Origin: Phytoseiulus persimilis
Lineage: Eukaryota > Arthropoda > Arachnida > Mesostigmata > Phytoseiidae
Reading direction: 5' to 3'
DNA: 64,000 nt
Assembly: GCA_037576195.1 (NCBI GenBank)
Contig: CM075104.1
Coordinates: 26,552,211 to 26,616,210, forward strand
Part shown: positions 27,914 to 38,890 of the stretch, piece by piece
Position numbering within the stretch: position 1 is the first letter of the stretch
Layout of the letters: the number at the start of each line of letters is the position of its first letter
Notes under the pieces: model-generated
Seen by the model: the letters and a program-made list of their open reading frames with translations, nothing else
The model's database searches: none
Told to the model about the DNA's origin: nothing
Program-made: the position numbers and the translations under genes

Positions 27914-28944
27914 AAGGAAGCAGCCAGCAGTCTTGCACGGCTTAGAGGCAGCGGCAGCAGCTCGCGCACACTGACACACAAGTCTGTGATCCGTCTGGAT
28001 TTTCAACCACCGCTCGTCTTGAACAAAAGGATTTAATCCGTTCTCGACGCTCCAATGGCCGTATTGCCCAGCCCTCTCGGCTGGCATTCAATCCAACGTA
28101 TCATTTCTTCGCATACGCTGCTCTGCTCTCCTTTTTTTGAGTTCCTCGACTTTTCTCCTCGATAACCACTTAGTTAGGAAGCGAACATCCCTGGACGCGA
28201 TATCGAGTTTCCGCGAAGGTCCGCGAGACGAGAGAATTTTCGCCAAGCGATAAGCCCACATCCCACCTCTTGCTGATTGGCCAAACAGTTTTCTCTCCAC
28301 ACTTGGATCCGTAGACCTCGCGGGGAGCTGCTCGAACGACCAGCAGACAACGGAGGAGCACCGATGACAGCTGAGAAACTTTTCCGCGACGCAAGCCCAA
28401 TATACGAGTGCGAGCAGGAACTTGAGTACAATAGTTAAAACGAGCGCAAAAGAGTTTTTTTCCTTTCAATCCCCGGTGCGGCACGGCGCCGGTTTCGCTT
28501 CCACAGCGCGGGCAGGCGGGCGGGCGAGCCAAGAGGCGAACGGGCAGGCCAGCGACCGACAGCGAGTGAAGGTTTTTTTTGTGTCCATCTCTCTGCTCTT
28601 CAGAGATGATGGATTGGCGGCAATTAGAGAATTCCATCCTCCATTTTCTTCTTCGTTCTCGTGCTCGCCGCTTGTCTCGCCGAAGGAGGGAACTGACTCA
28701 CCGTCGAGCCTTCTATCGAACATGTAATGGAAGCTTGCATAGTCAGTCTTTCTGTCTGTCACAGAATGAGCAACCAGGTGGCGACTCTCGATATGATTCC
28801 GGCGGCTTCCGGACGCCCCAAGGTTGGAAAGATCTATGGTTGAGATGAAGACCGCAAACTCGATTCCTGCCGCTAGGAACTAGCGCCACGAGAACGACTC
28901 GAAAAGTTCGCCGGGAGGGTGACATTTGGCTCCCTAGGTTTTAC

Positions 28945-28995
28945 TGGGATCGAGCAGAGAAGGAGGCTCCCACGACGGGTTCGAATCGAACTCAC
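28945..28995 (-). repeat. Copy B of the same short repeat, at the dac exon donor
   Basis: On the minus strand this begins GTGAGTTCGATTCGAACCCG then TCGTGGGAGCCTCC and a CTCGATC stretch. It is the 5' end of the intron following the 28996-29079 dac exon, so the donor GTGAGT is its first six bases. Similarity to copy A starts at the splice site and does not extend into the exon. Confidence 0.45.
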
Positions 28996-29079
28996 CTCTT
29001 AATCTTATTGCTTCCTCTAATTGCCGCTCAAGACTCAATCGACCTTCCCTCTCTTTCTGGATTTCCATCTTCAATTGGG
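28996..29079 (-). CDS. dac: dachshund exon, Dachbox-C coiled-coil
   Basis: Fifth dac exon, 84 bases, acceptor TTTGTTACTTCCAG, donor GTGAGT. It starts with CC, which with the A left by the previous exon makes a threonine codon, so the joined protein reads LEKTQLKMEIQKERE. This matches the vertebrate LEKTELKMDLLREREL residue for residue at the conserved positions. It then runs GRLSLERQLEEAIRLR against the vertebrate RESLEKQLAMEQKNRA. There are 27 complete codons and one leftover base (phase 1). The peptide is highly charged and heptad-like, as expected for the Dachbox-C coiled coil. The intron before it is only 1.2 kb. The next exon should encode the Lys/Arg-rich KRLKKEKK-like part, but it was not recognised at lower coordinates. 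The first ~50 bases of the following intron closely resemble a second site near 21.2 kb. Confidence 0.92.
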
Positions 29080-30293
29080 CTGGAAGTAACAAAGGGAATC
29101 CTGTTTAGTCCTGGAAGCCATGGAATTCAGGAGAAGAGCCCAACACCTGAGAGGATATTTTCAACTCTCAGATATATGTATTTGCGGGCCACAGTGTGTC
29201 GGCGAGTCGGTGTATGTGTGTGTAAGTGCGTGCGTGTGTATGTATGTATTTTCCCCAGTTAATTGAGGCTGATAAGCTTTATCGTGAAGCTGTTCCATTA
29301 TCGCTGCCGCGCCGTCGAAGCCGGTCGCCATCGCCGCCGCGGACCAGCACCACCCACCGCACAGACAGGGACAACGAACGCATTGGTGCTGAGCGGTACG
29401 GAATGGCTCCTCTAAGCGGTAAGACCCGGACACGACAAAAACACGATTCCTCGTCTTAACGGTACTGGGCCGCCGCTTAGCGCCGCTTAGTGGCACCGTG
29501 CGCTCCATTTTTTTCCTCCTCCTCCTTGTCGTCGTCGTCAGCGGCGGCGTCAGCTTCGTCTCCAGCGATATTTATCGCCTTCGCTGGAATCTTTCTGTCG
29601 CCCGCGCAGTATCTCGTATCGATCCCGCTCGTTCGCCCACCGTGGCCTGGGCTCACGGAACGTTGAAACACTCTCGGTTTTTGAATTTCAATGGTCCGCC
29701 AGGATTCGAAGAAGGACGAAAGTGAGTCTACCAGATACGACTATGTGTATCCATTCTGTGGTTGACCGATAAGAGCCCTGAACACTCCGATCCTTCTTCG
29801 CACGAGCCAAGAGAACAAAAAAAAAGATTTAAATGACCTGACCGTTCCTTATCCCGCCATATCCCCTGAGTCACCTCCACTTTCACTTTTCGTTCCCCGT
29901 TCCTCGTCCATTGCACATCTTGTCTATCTCTTTCTGTTTTTCCTTCACGGCCAGCGGTTGGTTGCTTCTTCTTCCTCCGCTCTCGGTCGAGCCTCATTCG
30001 AAGTCTATGGTCGAGAGAATCGACCGGCCAAAGACAGAGGAACCAACTAACCGAGGCTTTCGACCGGCCAACCGAATCTTCGCTCTATGCAAAATCTTAT
30101 CTAAGCGCCCGTTGAGCAGGAATTGAAATTCCCGCCTCGAAGTTATAAGCGCCGGCGAGTTATTCACTTCCAGTTCTCTAGCGGCGCGGTATCTGTTTCG
30201 GGGACGACGATATTTACTCTGGTTTCTTCTTCCATTCCTGCTCCCTACGGCCGACTGGTCAACCGATGATGGCTAGGTTGGTCGATTACTTAC
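29080..30293 (-). other. dac: dac 1.2 kb intron
   Basis: Shortest dac intron here, phase 1, between the two Dachbox-C exons, donor GTAAGT and acceptor TTTGTTACTTCCAG. It contains a GT-rich run around 29211-29255 and a polypyrimidine and GTC-rich run near 29515-29550. No other feature stands out. Confidence 0.78.
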
Positions 30294-30574
30294 TCTTTTC
30301 AAGAACTGATTTCCGCTCAAACTCCCGGGCGGTTTCGGCCGCCACCCGCAGGAGTGCCTGTATGTTCCTGAGAAGAAGCTCGACAGACGTTGTCGAGTTC
30401 CGCTGCTCATCGGATTGGAACTCGTCTTTCATCGGGGATTCTCTCGCAACCTCATCCGAGCTCTCACTGTTTGGACTTATTGCTCTCTGACTGCTCAGGT
30501 TGAGCGCCGGTGGTTCCGAGGAACTCCTGCTTGGAGCCGGCGATCCGGCCTCGATCCGCAGATGCTCGTCCGAC
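30294..30574 (-). CDS. dac: dachshund exon, Ser/Pro-rich region and start of Dachbox-C
   Basis: Fourth dac exon, 281 bases, acceptor TTCCTCGTTTCAG, donor GTAAGT with an A in the last exon position. One base completes a lysine codon (phase 2 from the 34.5 kb exon), then 93 codons, then one base (phase 1). Residues 1-60 are a Ser/Pro/Glu-rich segment (IEAGSPAPSRSSSEPPALN), resembling the SPSPAPS segment of vertebrate DACH1. Residues 61-93 (30294-30393) begin Dachbox-C: TTSVELLLRNIQALLRVAAE against the vertebrate SSIETLLTNIQGLLKVAIDN, followed by TAREFERKSVLEK against ARAQEKQVQLEK. This is the strongest homology in the window and fixes the gene identity. Dachbox-C is the helical C-terminal region reported to mediate protein-protein contacts, for example with Eyes absent. 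The exon sits between integrase-like Gypsy debris (30.8 kb) and the short 29.0 kb exon. Confidence 0.93.
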
Positions 30575-33500
30575 CTGAAACGAGGAAACGCCATTCTTGA
30601 TCGCCCGCTTCGGCACTTGATTATCCTAGTTCCGGATGATGTCAGGATGATTGTCTCCGAACATTCCGGGGAAAAGAGCGTTTCGATTGGAGATAATTGC
30701 TTCTCCGAGACTCTAGTGTCGTGTTACGAGGGCTCCTTGGCGGGTGCATCCGATTCGGACGCAGTTTTTTCATGAAACCGCTGCAACGAGGGATCCCCGT
30801 CCGTGGCTAGCAGAAGCAGTCAATAAACTGTCGAGAGCCTCAAACATCGTGGAAGCCCGACGGGAAATTCGAGTTTGAGCGAGACAGACCACTTTCGGAG
30901 CAGAGGAAAGATATGATCAGGTTCAAACTGTCCCAGGCTCCGATAGATGCTGCTGTACCGACGCGCTGGCATATCATATCTGGCTCGCTCGACGAGTAGG
31001 TAGCTGGGGATCCATCCATCCACCTGTCCGCCTTGTTCCTTCGACTCGGCTCAAGTGAAGCGGTGGGAGAGAATCTGCTCCGGGTCCGAGTAACTCAGCT
31101 CTGCCAAACTTGCTTCCTCAGACAGAGGAGCACTCGATACGTCGATACTCAGAAATATTTCCGTCAAGGCTGTTAGTGTGTGCTCGATACGGTTACCTCC
31201 TATTCGACCGAACGCCTGTGTTTTCGCTCTCCTTCCTTTCATCATCGAACAACCAGCGTCTATCCTGCATCAGAGTGCTCCGACTCGAAGCGAGCGAGGA
31301 GCATCCGATAATTCCGCGTTCGGTGCATATAGCAATATCGAGAACTCCCTCAGGATTCCGTGGTGTACGTCCTGGGGTGCTAGACCCTGAGCGATTTTCT
31401 CCGTCGAAATGAAACCCCCGACATTTGGTGGCGCTCAGAAACTCGATGGAACTCGAGAACGCACCTTTCGGCGGCAAAGCCGAAATACGGAAGCAGGGCC
31501 CCTAGATTCTCCACAGCGCAGGGTCTCTTGTCTTCGGGAACGAACAAATTGATGGACGCTCACGCGATGTTGAAAAATATTTATATCTCATTCTTGCTCG
31601 GTTTTGAGCGGTGGCGCTTGTCGTACGAGCCTCGTAGTCACGTCACAATTTCGCCAAATTGACATTCGGACACACGATGTCACTTGTGGTTCCGTTCAGC
31701 GCACGGCGCCGACTCGATCGGCTCTAAAACGTCGGAATTCGAGACGACCCGACCTGTCGCAATTTTACCCAAAATCGAAGGTGCGGCATCTATTTATCAA
31801 GACTCGCTCCGTCTCTTTTTCTTCTGCTCCCGGAGAATGTCGAGTCGGTCTGCCGTCAGCAGAATCTGGGAGCGAGGACGAAATTCTCGGTGTCTTCACT
31901 CTTCTTCCTCTGTGCAAAATCGCTTGCCCGCTCGCTTTCCTGACTGTCGACCCAAGTGACTGGCTTGCGGGTGGGTGTGGAACTTTGTTGACAATCATTT
32001 TGTCTTTGCTCCCCTCCCTCCGTTCCCCGCCCCCTTCATGCTTTAGCGGCTTGACTGCAAGGCGGGCGGGCAGGCAGGCAGGCTCTGGATCGCATACTGG
32101 ATCGCTAGCCGGGTGGGGTTGCCCCAATGCAATGAACTGTGTTAATCTTTGAAGAATTTACTCAAAAAAAAGCTCGGGAAAGAAGGAACGGAGCAAACGA
32201 AGAGCGGAGGTCTACGGCTCGTCTGGTGATATATGGGCTCGAAGATTGATGGAGACCCGGCGGAAGAAAAGATAACCCCTCGCTCTGAAGCCACCACGCC
32301 AGTTTTTTCGCCGCATCAAACTGCTATGCAAGCACGCCGGGCGCGCGGTCCACAGAAACGTAGCGTGCGAGCTAGCGCGAAGAAATCCGCCGTCTCTCAA
32401 TCCGGCAACGGAGAATCTGAGCCCGTCGCAATCAGTTGGGCCGCGCTGTCGTCCGAGTGGGCGCCGCCGTCCCCGTTGTCTTGGAATGGCAGTGCGAACG
32501 TTCCATTTTTAACTCCTCGGAGAGCAAAGTTTATTTGCCGTGGTACTTAGCGCCAGATGGTCGACAGAGTGGTCTCCGACTATGCGTTTACATCCTCCTC
32601 CTAAGAAAGCTCCTCGCGGCTCGCCACCCCTGGGGCGGCTGCCACCCTGCCATTCAGAGCTGTAGGTTTTTGTCTTTGCATTTTTTAAACTCTCGCTCGC
32701 AGCAACGCTGGCGGGAGCTTACGCTTCCAGCCGACGGCTGACTGTTGCGTCGGGCGTTCCTCGGTCGGCAGAGCCCACTGGCAAACGTTCTGCAACAAAT
32801 CCAGAACGAGCTCCGAGCGCACCGGGAACTTTCTGCTGTTGTGCGTGTGAATTCGTTGTTAGCATTGCTGGAGAGTGCGCGGCAAGTCTCTTCGTTTAAT
32901 CAGAAACCGAGCAACCGAGTTCTATTAACCCCAGCCCTCTTTCACCGCCCACATCTCGGGCCGAGTCTACCTCAGTGCATTTATATTGCTGTTAATTTGC
33001 GCCCCAGGCTGCACCACTACTGCTAGTGCAACAACTATGTCGACAATTCATGCTTGCAGAGGCACAATCACGTAGCCAAAGGCTAACTGCATCTCACCAG
33101 ACAACAGCAGCAGGCGAAAAGGAGACCAGCTAGGTGGAACGGCCACCGAAACTGGCACACGCTGCTGGCTCGGGGGTTGCGCGATTTTCCGTCAGGAGTT
33201 CGAGCGGGCGGCTCCTCGCCTCCGGAGATTTCCGACCTCCGGCGACGGCCCGTGAGTGGGTGATGTTTCCACTCCCATCGCTCTACATTGAATATGGATC
33301 AGCGCAATGAGCGTTCAGCATGCGGTGCCGTCTATGAATGAACACCGAGTCGGTCGGTCGAGGATGGAACGCTCGGAAGACACCGTGCTGCAGCATGAAT
33401 CCTTAGCATGATCGGCTATAAACAGCGAAATAATGTTCGCGTCTGTAGATTGCTTGCTGCATCTTTGACTCGACAAGGAGGGAACGATTCGACAGGATCG

Positions 33501-34520
33501 GCCGCGTCGGCTCGAATGCTGTCGGCCGAGCACGCTCGTGCACGACACGACAGCGGAGGTCGATGCGCATTGCTCCGATTGAATTTCAAGTCGAAAACAA
33601 GCGAAGACGGCCGTGACAACGATCGTGTTTTGGAATCGTTGAGCGCCGAGCCGAGGTTTTGCTTTCGCGTCCTTCTCCCGGAACGACTTGTACATGTACG
33701 ATTCCCTGTGGAGTAATTAGTGGAATGGTCGATGGACGCACTCGAGTCGAACCATTATTGTCGGAGACATTGACATGGCGAATCCGCATATTATTCGAAT
33801 GAGAGCCACCGTACAATGTTCGTGACAATTACAGCTCGTATGCCAAAACAAAAAACATCGAGTCCAGAGCACGTGAATGACTACGTTCCTGCTTGGACAG
33901 GACGTCCAGAGAGAGCGATGCACGGGCAGAACGAACGCTGGCATCGATCGGGCCACGGACTGAGCAGAGATCGCTCCGAATCGGGATTTTCCTCCCGGAA
34001 GTAGACAATCTTCACGACGCCGACTCCACGAGTTTCAACTGACCGAGAATCGCAGCGATGACCGATTCCGTTTCGGGAAACCCCCTTCAGAGACAAAAAT
34101 TTGAATCTGTATTCCCATCACCGCCATGCTCCATCGAGTGAGTTTTTTACGCTCCTCTTCATCTTCTTTGCCTTCTCTCTTCCTCGCCCTGATTGGCTTT
34201 TTCATCCTCAGAGCCTGCCTGCCTGCCTGACGGCCCGTCGACCCAGCCAAAATCTCCATCACCAATTGCTTGTCGTCCATTTATTTTTTAATCCCAATTA
34301 ATAAATCAGTCTAAGCCTAAGGGCTTTTGTCTGATGAATGAATGAATCGATACGTGAAGGAACTGGCGCTGGACCCATGGGCGACCATTCTTCAGTTTGA
34401 GAGTCAACTTCAACTCCCGTTTGTGACGAACTTCGCCCCCCGACACTCCTCCGGCGTTCGCGGACCCAAGCACGACAGGGATCGGAACTGGATCGGGGAG
34501 CGCTGGAAGAGGGAACTCAC
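30575..34520 (-). other. dac: dac 3.9 kb intron
   Basis: Intron of phase 2 between the 34.5 kb and 30.4 kb exons, donor GTGAGTTCCC, acceptor TTCCTCGTTTCAG. It holds the integrase-like Gypsy remnant at 30820-31750, only about 250 bases upstream of the Dachbox-C exon, plus short GGCA/GGCG runs near 32.06 kb and GCCT runs near 34.2 kb. No additional exon was recognised. Remaining sequence is unassigned. Confidence 0.7.
30820..31750 (-). mobile_element. Ty3/Gypsy integrase remnant (fossil)
   Basis: Decayed piece of a Ty3/Gypsy LTR retrotransposon on the minus strand. In order along that strand I see a stretch resembling the zinc-binding front of integrase (VTSCVRMSIW and DVTTRLVRQ-like against the family's RFVWP..RDV..W.R.C), a core-like stretch, the late-integrase motif AELSYSDPEQILSHRF (family AELVYG..LRLPGEF), and a C-terminal part. 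It is broken by several changes and no LTRs are recognisable, so it is old. It lies inside the dac intron, in the same orientation as dac. Confidence 0.45.
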
Positions 34521-34758
34521 TTGTTCGTGTTTGCGTTGCAGCTGGCCGATGCGGCTGAGCGATTCGCTGCGAGACCCTGGTTCGCTGCCATAGCCACTGC
34601 GTTGAGAATAGCTTGCTGCTGATGGATTCCTGGAGGCATCTGGTTGTGCAGTTGGTTTTGGAGCTGAGGATGGAGCTGAGAAAGGAACTGCAGATGCTGG
34701 GCGGCGGCGATAGCTTGTTGTTGTTGGGCGCTCATCAGAGACACTTTCGGGTTGTCAC
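34521..34758 (-). CDS. dac: dachshund exon, glutamine-rich linker
   Basis: Third dac exon, 238 bases, after a CTTCCTCAG acceptor and before a GTGAGT donor. Two bases complete a glycine codon left by the previous exon, then come 78 codons and two leftover bases (phase 2). The peptide opens DNPKVSLMSAQQQQAIAAAQ, continues with Gln/Leu/His-rich sequence (QLHPQLQNQLHNQ, HQQQAILNAVAMAANQG) and ends Ser/Ala/Asn-rich. Gln- and Ala-rich linkers between Dachbox-N and Dachbox-C are common in insect Dachshund proteins. In vertebrate DACH1 the same interval is Ala/Met-rich (ANMAAAAQ), and AILNAVAMAAN may be the counterpart. Taken alone it could belong to several Gln-rich transcription factors such as FoxP or POU. 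The flanking exons and the phase agreement decide in favour of dac. It is likely disordered and has no catalytic residues. Confidence 0.85.
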
Positions 34759-36095
34759 CTGAGGAAGAAGAGCGCTCTTAAAAGAGGAAAACAGTAAAAT
34801 GGCGAGCCACGTCGAGAGCACTGATCCGAGGAGGGAAGTCCATGGATGCATGAAGTCGGTCGGACAGACGAATGGACGAACTCCTCCTCGTCGTCGTCGG
34901 CTCAGAAAGAGTCGGAGCCCGCGACACAATAGCATTGCGGTTGGTTTCTGCTCGTAAAGTTTAATGCTCTTTCACGAGTCGTGAGCTTCATCGGCGTCGG
35001 AAAAAAATCTGAGACGAGCCGTTGCGATCTTCTATCTATGCTCTCGTTCTCTCTCCTCGTTTCTCCTCATGTTATTTTATGATCGAAGTGGGCGACTGTC
35101 TTTCCGAGATATTCGCTGTCGTTTTTCAAATGATCCTTCCCGATACGGCGCGCCGCCGTTGCGCTCGGCACTCTTTCTCTCGCTGTTCGACTCCATCAAC
35201 TTCTTGGGGCGATTGGAATTTAAATTCAGATCTGTTTCCGCTCGATATTTTCTTTTCTCTTTCGGAACGGGGCTCAGATAACAGGAGAGGGGGGTCTGCG
35301 GACACCGAGGCGGTCTGCTACAGATTCCGCAAAAGATTTCCCTTCGAAGGCGTGGCCGACGCTCAGAAGCCTGAAACGTCGCCGCGCTCGAACCTTCAAA
35401 CGATCGGAACCCGCGTTTCTGGAGTGGCCTACCAGCGCGAAGAGAGGGAAATTTTGTTTCTAATTGAACATTTATCGATTTATAGAGGTTGAGATTGTTT
35501 TTCCTCCTGATATTCGAAGACAGCCAGCGACTCCGGTGGCTGGTGGGCAGGCAGGCGGGCGGCGGGCAATGCTCTCGTTGGCGTCAGAGTTCGAAGAGGC
35601 AGACATTTAATTTTGCTTTGCATCCGACAGAGATGGATGGCCTTTCGCGCAAGCAACCTCCGAGGACTGGAATTGATTCTGCCTGCAGTCAGTCTGTCTG
35701 CGAGCTGGCGTGCCAGCCAGCCATCCAGCGGGCGGGAGCGAGCGGCCGCGACTTTTCCCTTTGAGTGAAAAAGCGAGAAGAAGAAAGCATTCGCTCACGA
35801 GCTGCCCGATAACGACTCTTCAATGGGCCCGCGGCGAGTTGCCCGATGTCGGCGGACTCGCGGCCAAGCGATCCCGTGCTTGCCCTGCTGACAGTAGTAG
35901 GCGAGCAACGCGTGCTCTAAAATAAAAAGGCTTCAAGAGATTCAAATGCAGACACACTTGCATCCGCACAGCGAAAGTGGTTCGAGAGAGGAGAGAGAGC
36001 AGATAAACAGATTTTCATTCTTTCTTTCATTCAAGCTCACTCGCTTTTGAGTTGGCTCTGCTTTGTCTTTGTGTTTCTCTCCTCGCTGCCGGCCT

Positions 36096-36126
36096 CGTTC
36101 GTTCGTCGTTCCGTCCGTCCGTCCGA
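36096..36126 (+). repeat. TTCG/TCCG tetranucleotide tract
   Basis: GTTC units shifting to GTCC units by one transition. Confidence 0.88.
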
Positions 36127-38568
36127 TCGCCTGCCCGACCATCGGTCTGTTCGTCCGATCGTTCGTTCCTCGAGCCGAGCGACTGGCGGGGAGCGAGAGG
36201 GGAAAACGACCCGGAACTTTCTTGAGAAGTCATATCGAACCCCTTGGAGACCACTAGGGTATCATCAATCAACGCTCGAAAGGATGATCATGGGCCTCGT
36301 TCTCTGTGTTGCGACGGAACGTTCCAGTTTACATTGGAGCCTCCGAGGCAGCCGCACGCACAGGGAATTTCCGTCACGGGCTCCAGCTCCAACTCAGGTG
36401 TTTGTTGTCGGCGTTCGCGCCCGGTGCGCAATAATCTATGTGCATCGCTTACGATATCTGGCGGAACCCAGACAACAAGTGGGAAGGATTGGTTAAAAGC
36501 AGGGGTTCGAGGAAGCGCGCTCTTGCGTCTCAGTTGAGGCAGTCGCGAGATGTGATGCTGCATATTGAATATATTTACATTGATATAGTTGAACGGAACA
36601 AAAGGAGGAGCAGGGTGAAACTGAAACTCGCTTCCACTCCATGCGCCAAAATGAAGCAGCGAGCCGACTTCCTGTTTACCTGCGCTGTTAGTTAGTCAGA
36701 GCCCGCGGGGGCATAGAGCCCGTCGCTGAAGATATTTCATCCGGATCCGCAATCCTCACGCGCGTGCGGGGGGCGGGGCTAGGGCTTGGGTTCGGAACTC
36801 GGGACCGTGACAGCTCTTGCACAGCGAGATAATGCTCAGAAGTTTCACCAACAGAGCAATGAAGCCGTCTCGTTGGAATCGTTCCCTCGTCGGCCACAGG
36901 ACACGTCAGGGAGCTGCTCGGAGAAAGAGTCTGCAGCGGAGTCTCGATCCGAGTCTACGGCTAAATTCAGTTTGCTGATTCTGGAGGAAGGATTTGAATT
37001 CATTCCATCAAGTCATCGAGAGCACCGGTCGTGACCACTCTGTCGCCTCGCATCACATAGCCTCGTTCCGAGCGTTTATTCCTCCGCTCAGCGGTCGAAA
37101 AGTGCGAATGTGGCTGCGGCTGCCACGTTGTTTGCTCCGAACTCCGTAGCCGAACGCCGCCAACACACTAAGTAGGTGCACCTTCAAACGCTCCCCCATC
37201 TTCCTTCCTCGTCTTGATCACTTAGCGCCAGCCAACGAGCCAGGATGCCGAGCAGCATATTTATCGTCTTCCTCGAACTCCGCAACAACTTTGAACTTTG
37301 CAAAGAAAAACTTGATGGCGATGCACGCCCTCTAGGATGGCACACATCCCGTGATTCTCATCTCGTATCAGGAACCACCAAGCCAAGCGAGTCACCCGCT
37401 CGCTTCCGCAAAGTCCCGCTGAAGAGGCGGCGCGTACCAGGAGCCCAGACGTCGAGATGTAACGTTGCGTGGGCGTCGTTGATATTCCCAACGCGGAGTC
37501 GCCGAGAGGAAAATAGACCCAAGCGGCGGGATACTTCACTCCCGAACAGCTCAACAGCTCGAGGAGCGCTTCCAGTCCTCGATGAGAGGACAAAAGAAAA
37601 ATCTTCAAAAATCCACACCCCACTTGATTTTCTCGCTCCCGGTCGCCCAAGTCGGGAACCGCTCAATGCAAAAGTCAATGGGCGTGAGATATGTAATCCC
37701 AGCCAAATGGCAACAGCCACATTCCGTCATTCTCCAAAGCCTTCTCGTAGCTGAGCGCCTCGGTGCCGAAAAGGATGGAGCGGGATGAAAAGAACCAAAT
37801 ACTCCTGAAGCTAATTTAGGGCTTAGTACACCAAAAAGAGAGGGAATCGAAAATATGATAAATTCCTCTTTTCGCGCGCTCCTTCCCACGTTCTTAAGAA
37901 TGGAACTAAATCCCCGAGGCGGATTCTCTCGTCGGTCGGTGCAATTCATTTCCCTGATACACATGACTTTCTCCTCGACTGACGGGGCTCGAAGAGTTCT
38001 CTATCTGCTCGTTCTGAGAAAGTCCCCGAGAAATTCAGTTTACGGAATTGAGGCTTTGGACGAACGGTGAAGGAACGCGAATCGTTAGCTCCTAGTCAAT
38101 ATTGAGCAGACTAGCAACAAGGGCCATCGCAATCGTTAAGTTTTCACGGAGCGAATTGGAAGTCGAATCTCTGGACTATGACAGTGACTTCGTGACGCAA
38201 TTCCTCAACAATGAAGCGCGGAACGGGAGAATCAGACAAAGTTTCATCCTTCTCTGAGCGCGGACCCCGTCCCCTCATCAATTCGCAGAGCTTGCCTTTC
38301 AATATAAAGTTTGAGATGTCGGCCGCTACGGGGAAGGAAATTCTCAATGCTTTCAGTTTTGTTGAGCACTTTCTCGTGATTTTTTCCTTCTCCTCACTGC
38401 TCTGCCGAAAAGTAAGCCAACGTCAGACTTAATTTTGATACCAATAATTCAAACCCTTTGATTCAGCTCTTTGAGGTATTGAGGGCGGCACTGAGCTCTG
38501 CTGCACCCTCGCCGCGGCTGCTGACTTCAGTGGTGAAATTCAATAGCTTAAGTGCCTCCTCTGCTCCG

Positions 38569-38586
38569 CACACACACACACACACA
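38569..38586 (+). repeat. (CA)n microsatellite
   Basis: Nine CA units, about 170 bases from the 38.8 kb dac exon on its intronic 3' side. Confidence 0.95.
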
Positions 38587-38753
38587 TCACGAACGCAAGC
38601 AGAGCAGAAGGGTGAGATGTGGGAGTGCAGTTGTTCTTAAACCTCTGCTGGCTTTTCGCCAGATTTCGTGAGAAAATAGCGATCGATTCCTTTTCAGGGG
38701 CTCGAACATTTTCCTCCTGTCTCTTCCAGCCAACTCGAATTCACCCTACTCAC

Positions 38754-38890
38754 CGTGACCGTTGGTTACTTCGTTGCTCGTCACGAGATCATCACGGCTC
38801 TTCTTCACAGAATGGCCGTTCATCGTCTGAGTGGGGCTGGAGCCCCGGTTCGCCCCCTGGTTCGTGCTCATAGTTTGGAGACGACTCCCG
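38754..38890 (-). CDS. dac: dachshund exon, basic/Asn-Ser-rich linker
   Basis: Second dac exon in this window, 137 bases. The acceptor is preceded by a good pyrimidine tract (CCTTTTCTTTCCAG) and the donor is GTGAGT. It starts with one base that completes an AGC serine codon with the previous exon, carries 45 codons and leaves one base (phase 1). The peptide is polar and includes TMNGHSVKKSRDDL followed by SNEVTNGHG. This corresponds in place and flavour to the short basic stretch of vertebrate DACH1 (VKKIKLEAMSNYH, then a Gly/Asn/Asp-rich run), a candidate nuclear-localisation segment. That alignment is my inference. An in-frame ATG (MSTNQG) lies inside the exon, but the strong acceptor just upstream and the matching phase argue for an internal exon, although an alternative start cannot be excluded. 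The intron before it is 20.2 kb and the one after it 4.0 kb. Confidence 0.82.

Larger units (their letters stand above)
21284..28995. other. Downstream dac intron, no further exon recognised
   Basis: The interval 3' of the 28996-29079 exon on the dac strand. Its first bases (donor GTGAGTTCG) form a sequence shared with 21.2 kb. I searched the minus strand for the KRLKKEKK and LQEALE-like remainder of Dachbox-C and did not find it. It holds a decayed Gypsy piece at 25105-26378 with an integrase-like stretch at 24290-24812, the long compound tetranucleotide array at 27844-27913, shorter arrays near 23.77 and 28.51 kb, and a GAC run at 22084-22104. A charged minus-strand stretch at 28110-28190 looks coiled-coil-like but lacks convincing splice sites. 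Confidence 0.5.
34759..38753 (-). other. dac: dac 4.0 kb intron
   Basis: Intron of phase 1 between the 38.8 kb and 34.5 kb exons, with GTGAGTAGGG at the donor and CTTCCTCAG at the acceptor. It contains a (CA)n run at 38569-38586, a TCCG/TTCG-type tetranucleotide tract at 36096-36126 and GGCA-type short runs near 35.55 kb. The plus-strand frame at 35022-35492 and others here have no recognisable domain and no splice signals that join them to anything. I see no further feature. Confidence 0.7.

Noticed and set aside
28088-28190. Charged stretch (RRKVEELKKRRAEQRMRR) as the next Dachbox-C exon
   Set aside because: It does not align to the conserved KRLKKEKK block, and the acceptor and donor around it are poor.
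28708-28770. Exon-like block with phase-compatible ends after the 29.0 kb dac exon
   Set aside because: The phase fits, but the peptide has no likeness to Dachshund and the acceptor context is weak.
28960-28990. tRNA gene suggested by a GTTCGAA B-box-like core
   Set aside because: No acceptor stem, anticodon arm or A-box can be drawn around it.
34521-34758. FoxP or POU factor as the source of the Gln-rich exon
   Set aside because: The exon joins in phase to Dachbox-C exons downstream, and no forkhead or POU sequence is present.
38750-38870. Translation start at the in-frame ATG (MSTNQG) in the 38.8 kb exon
   Set aside because: A strong acceptor lies 19 bases upstream of that ATG and joins in phase to the 59.1 kb exon, so an internal exon is the simpler reading.
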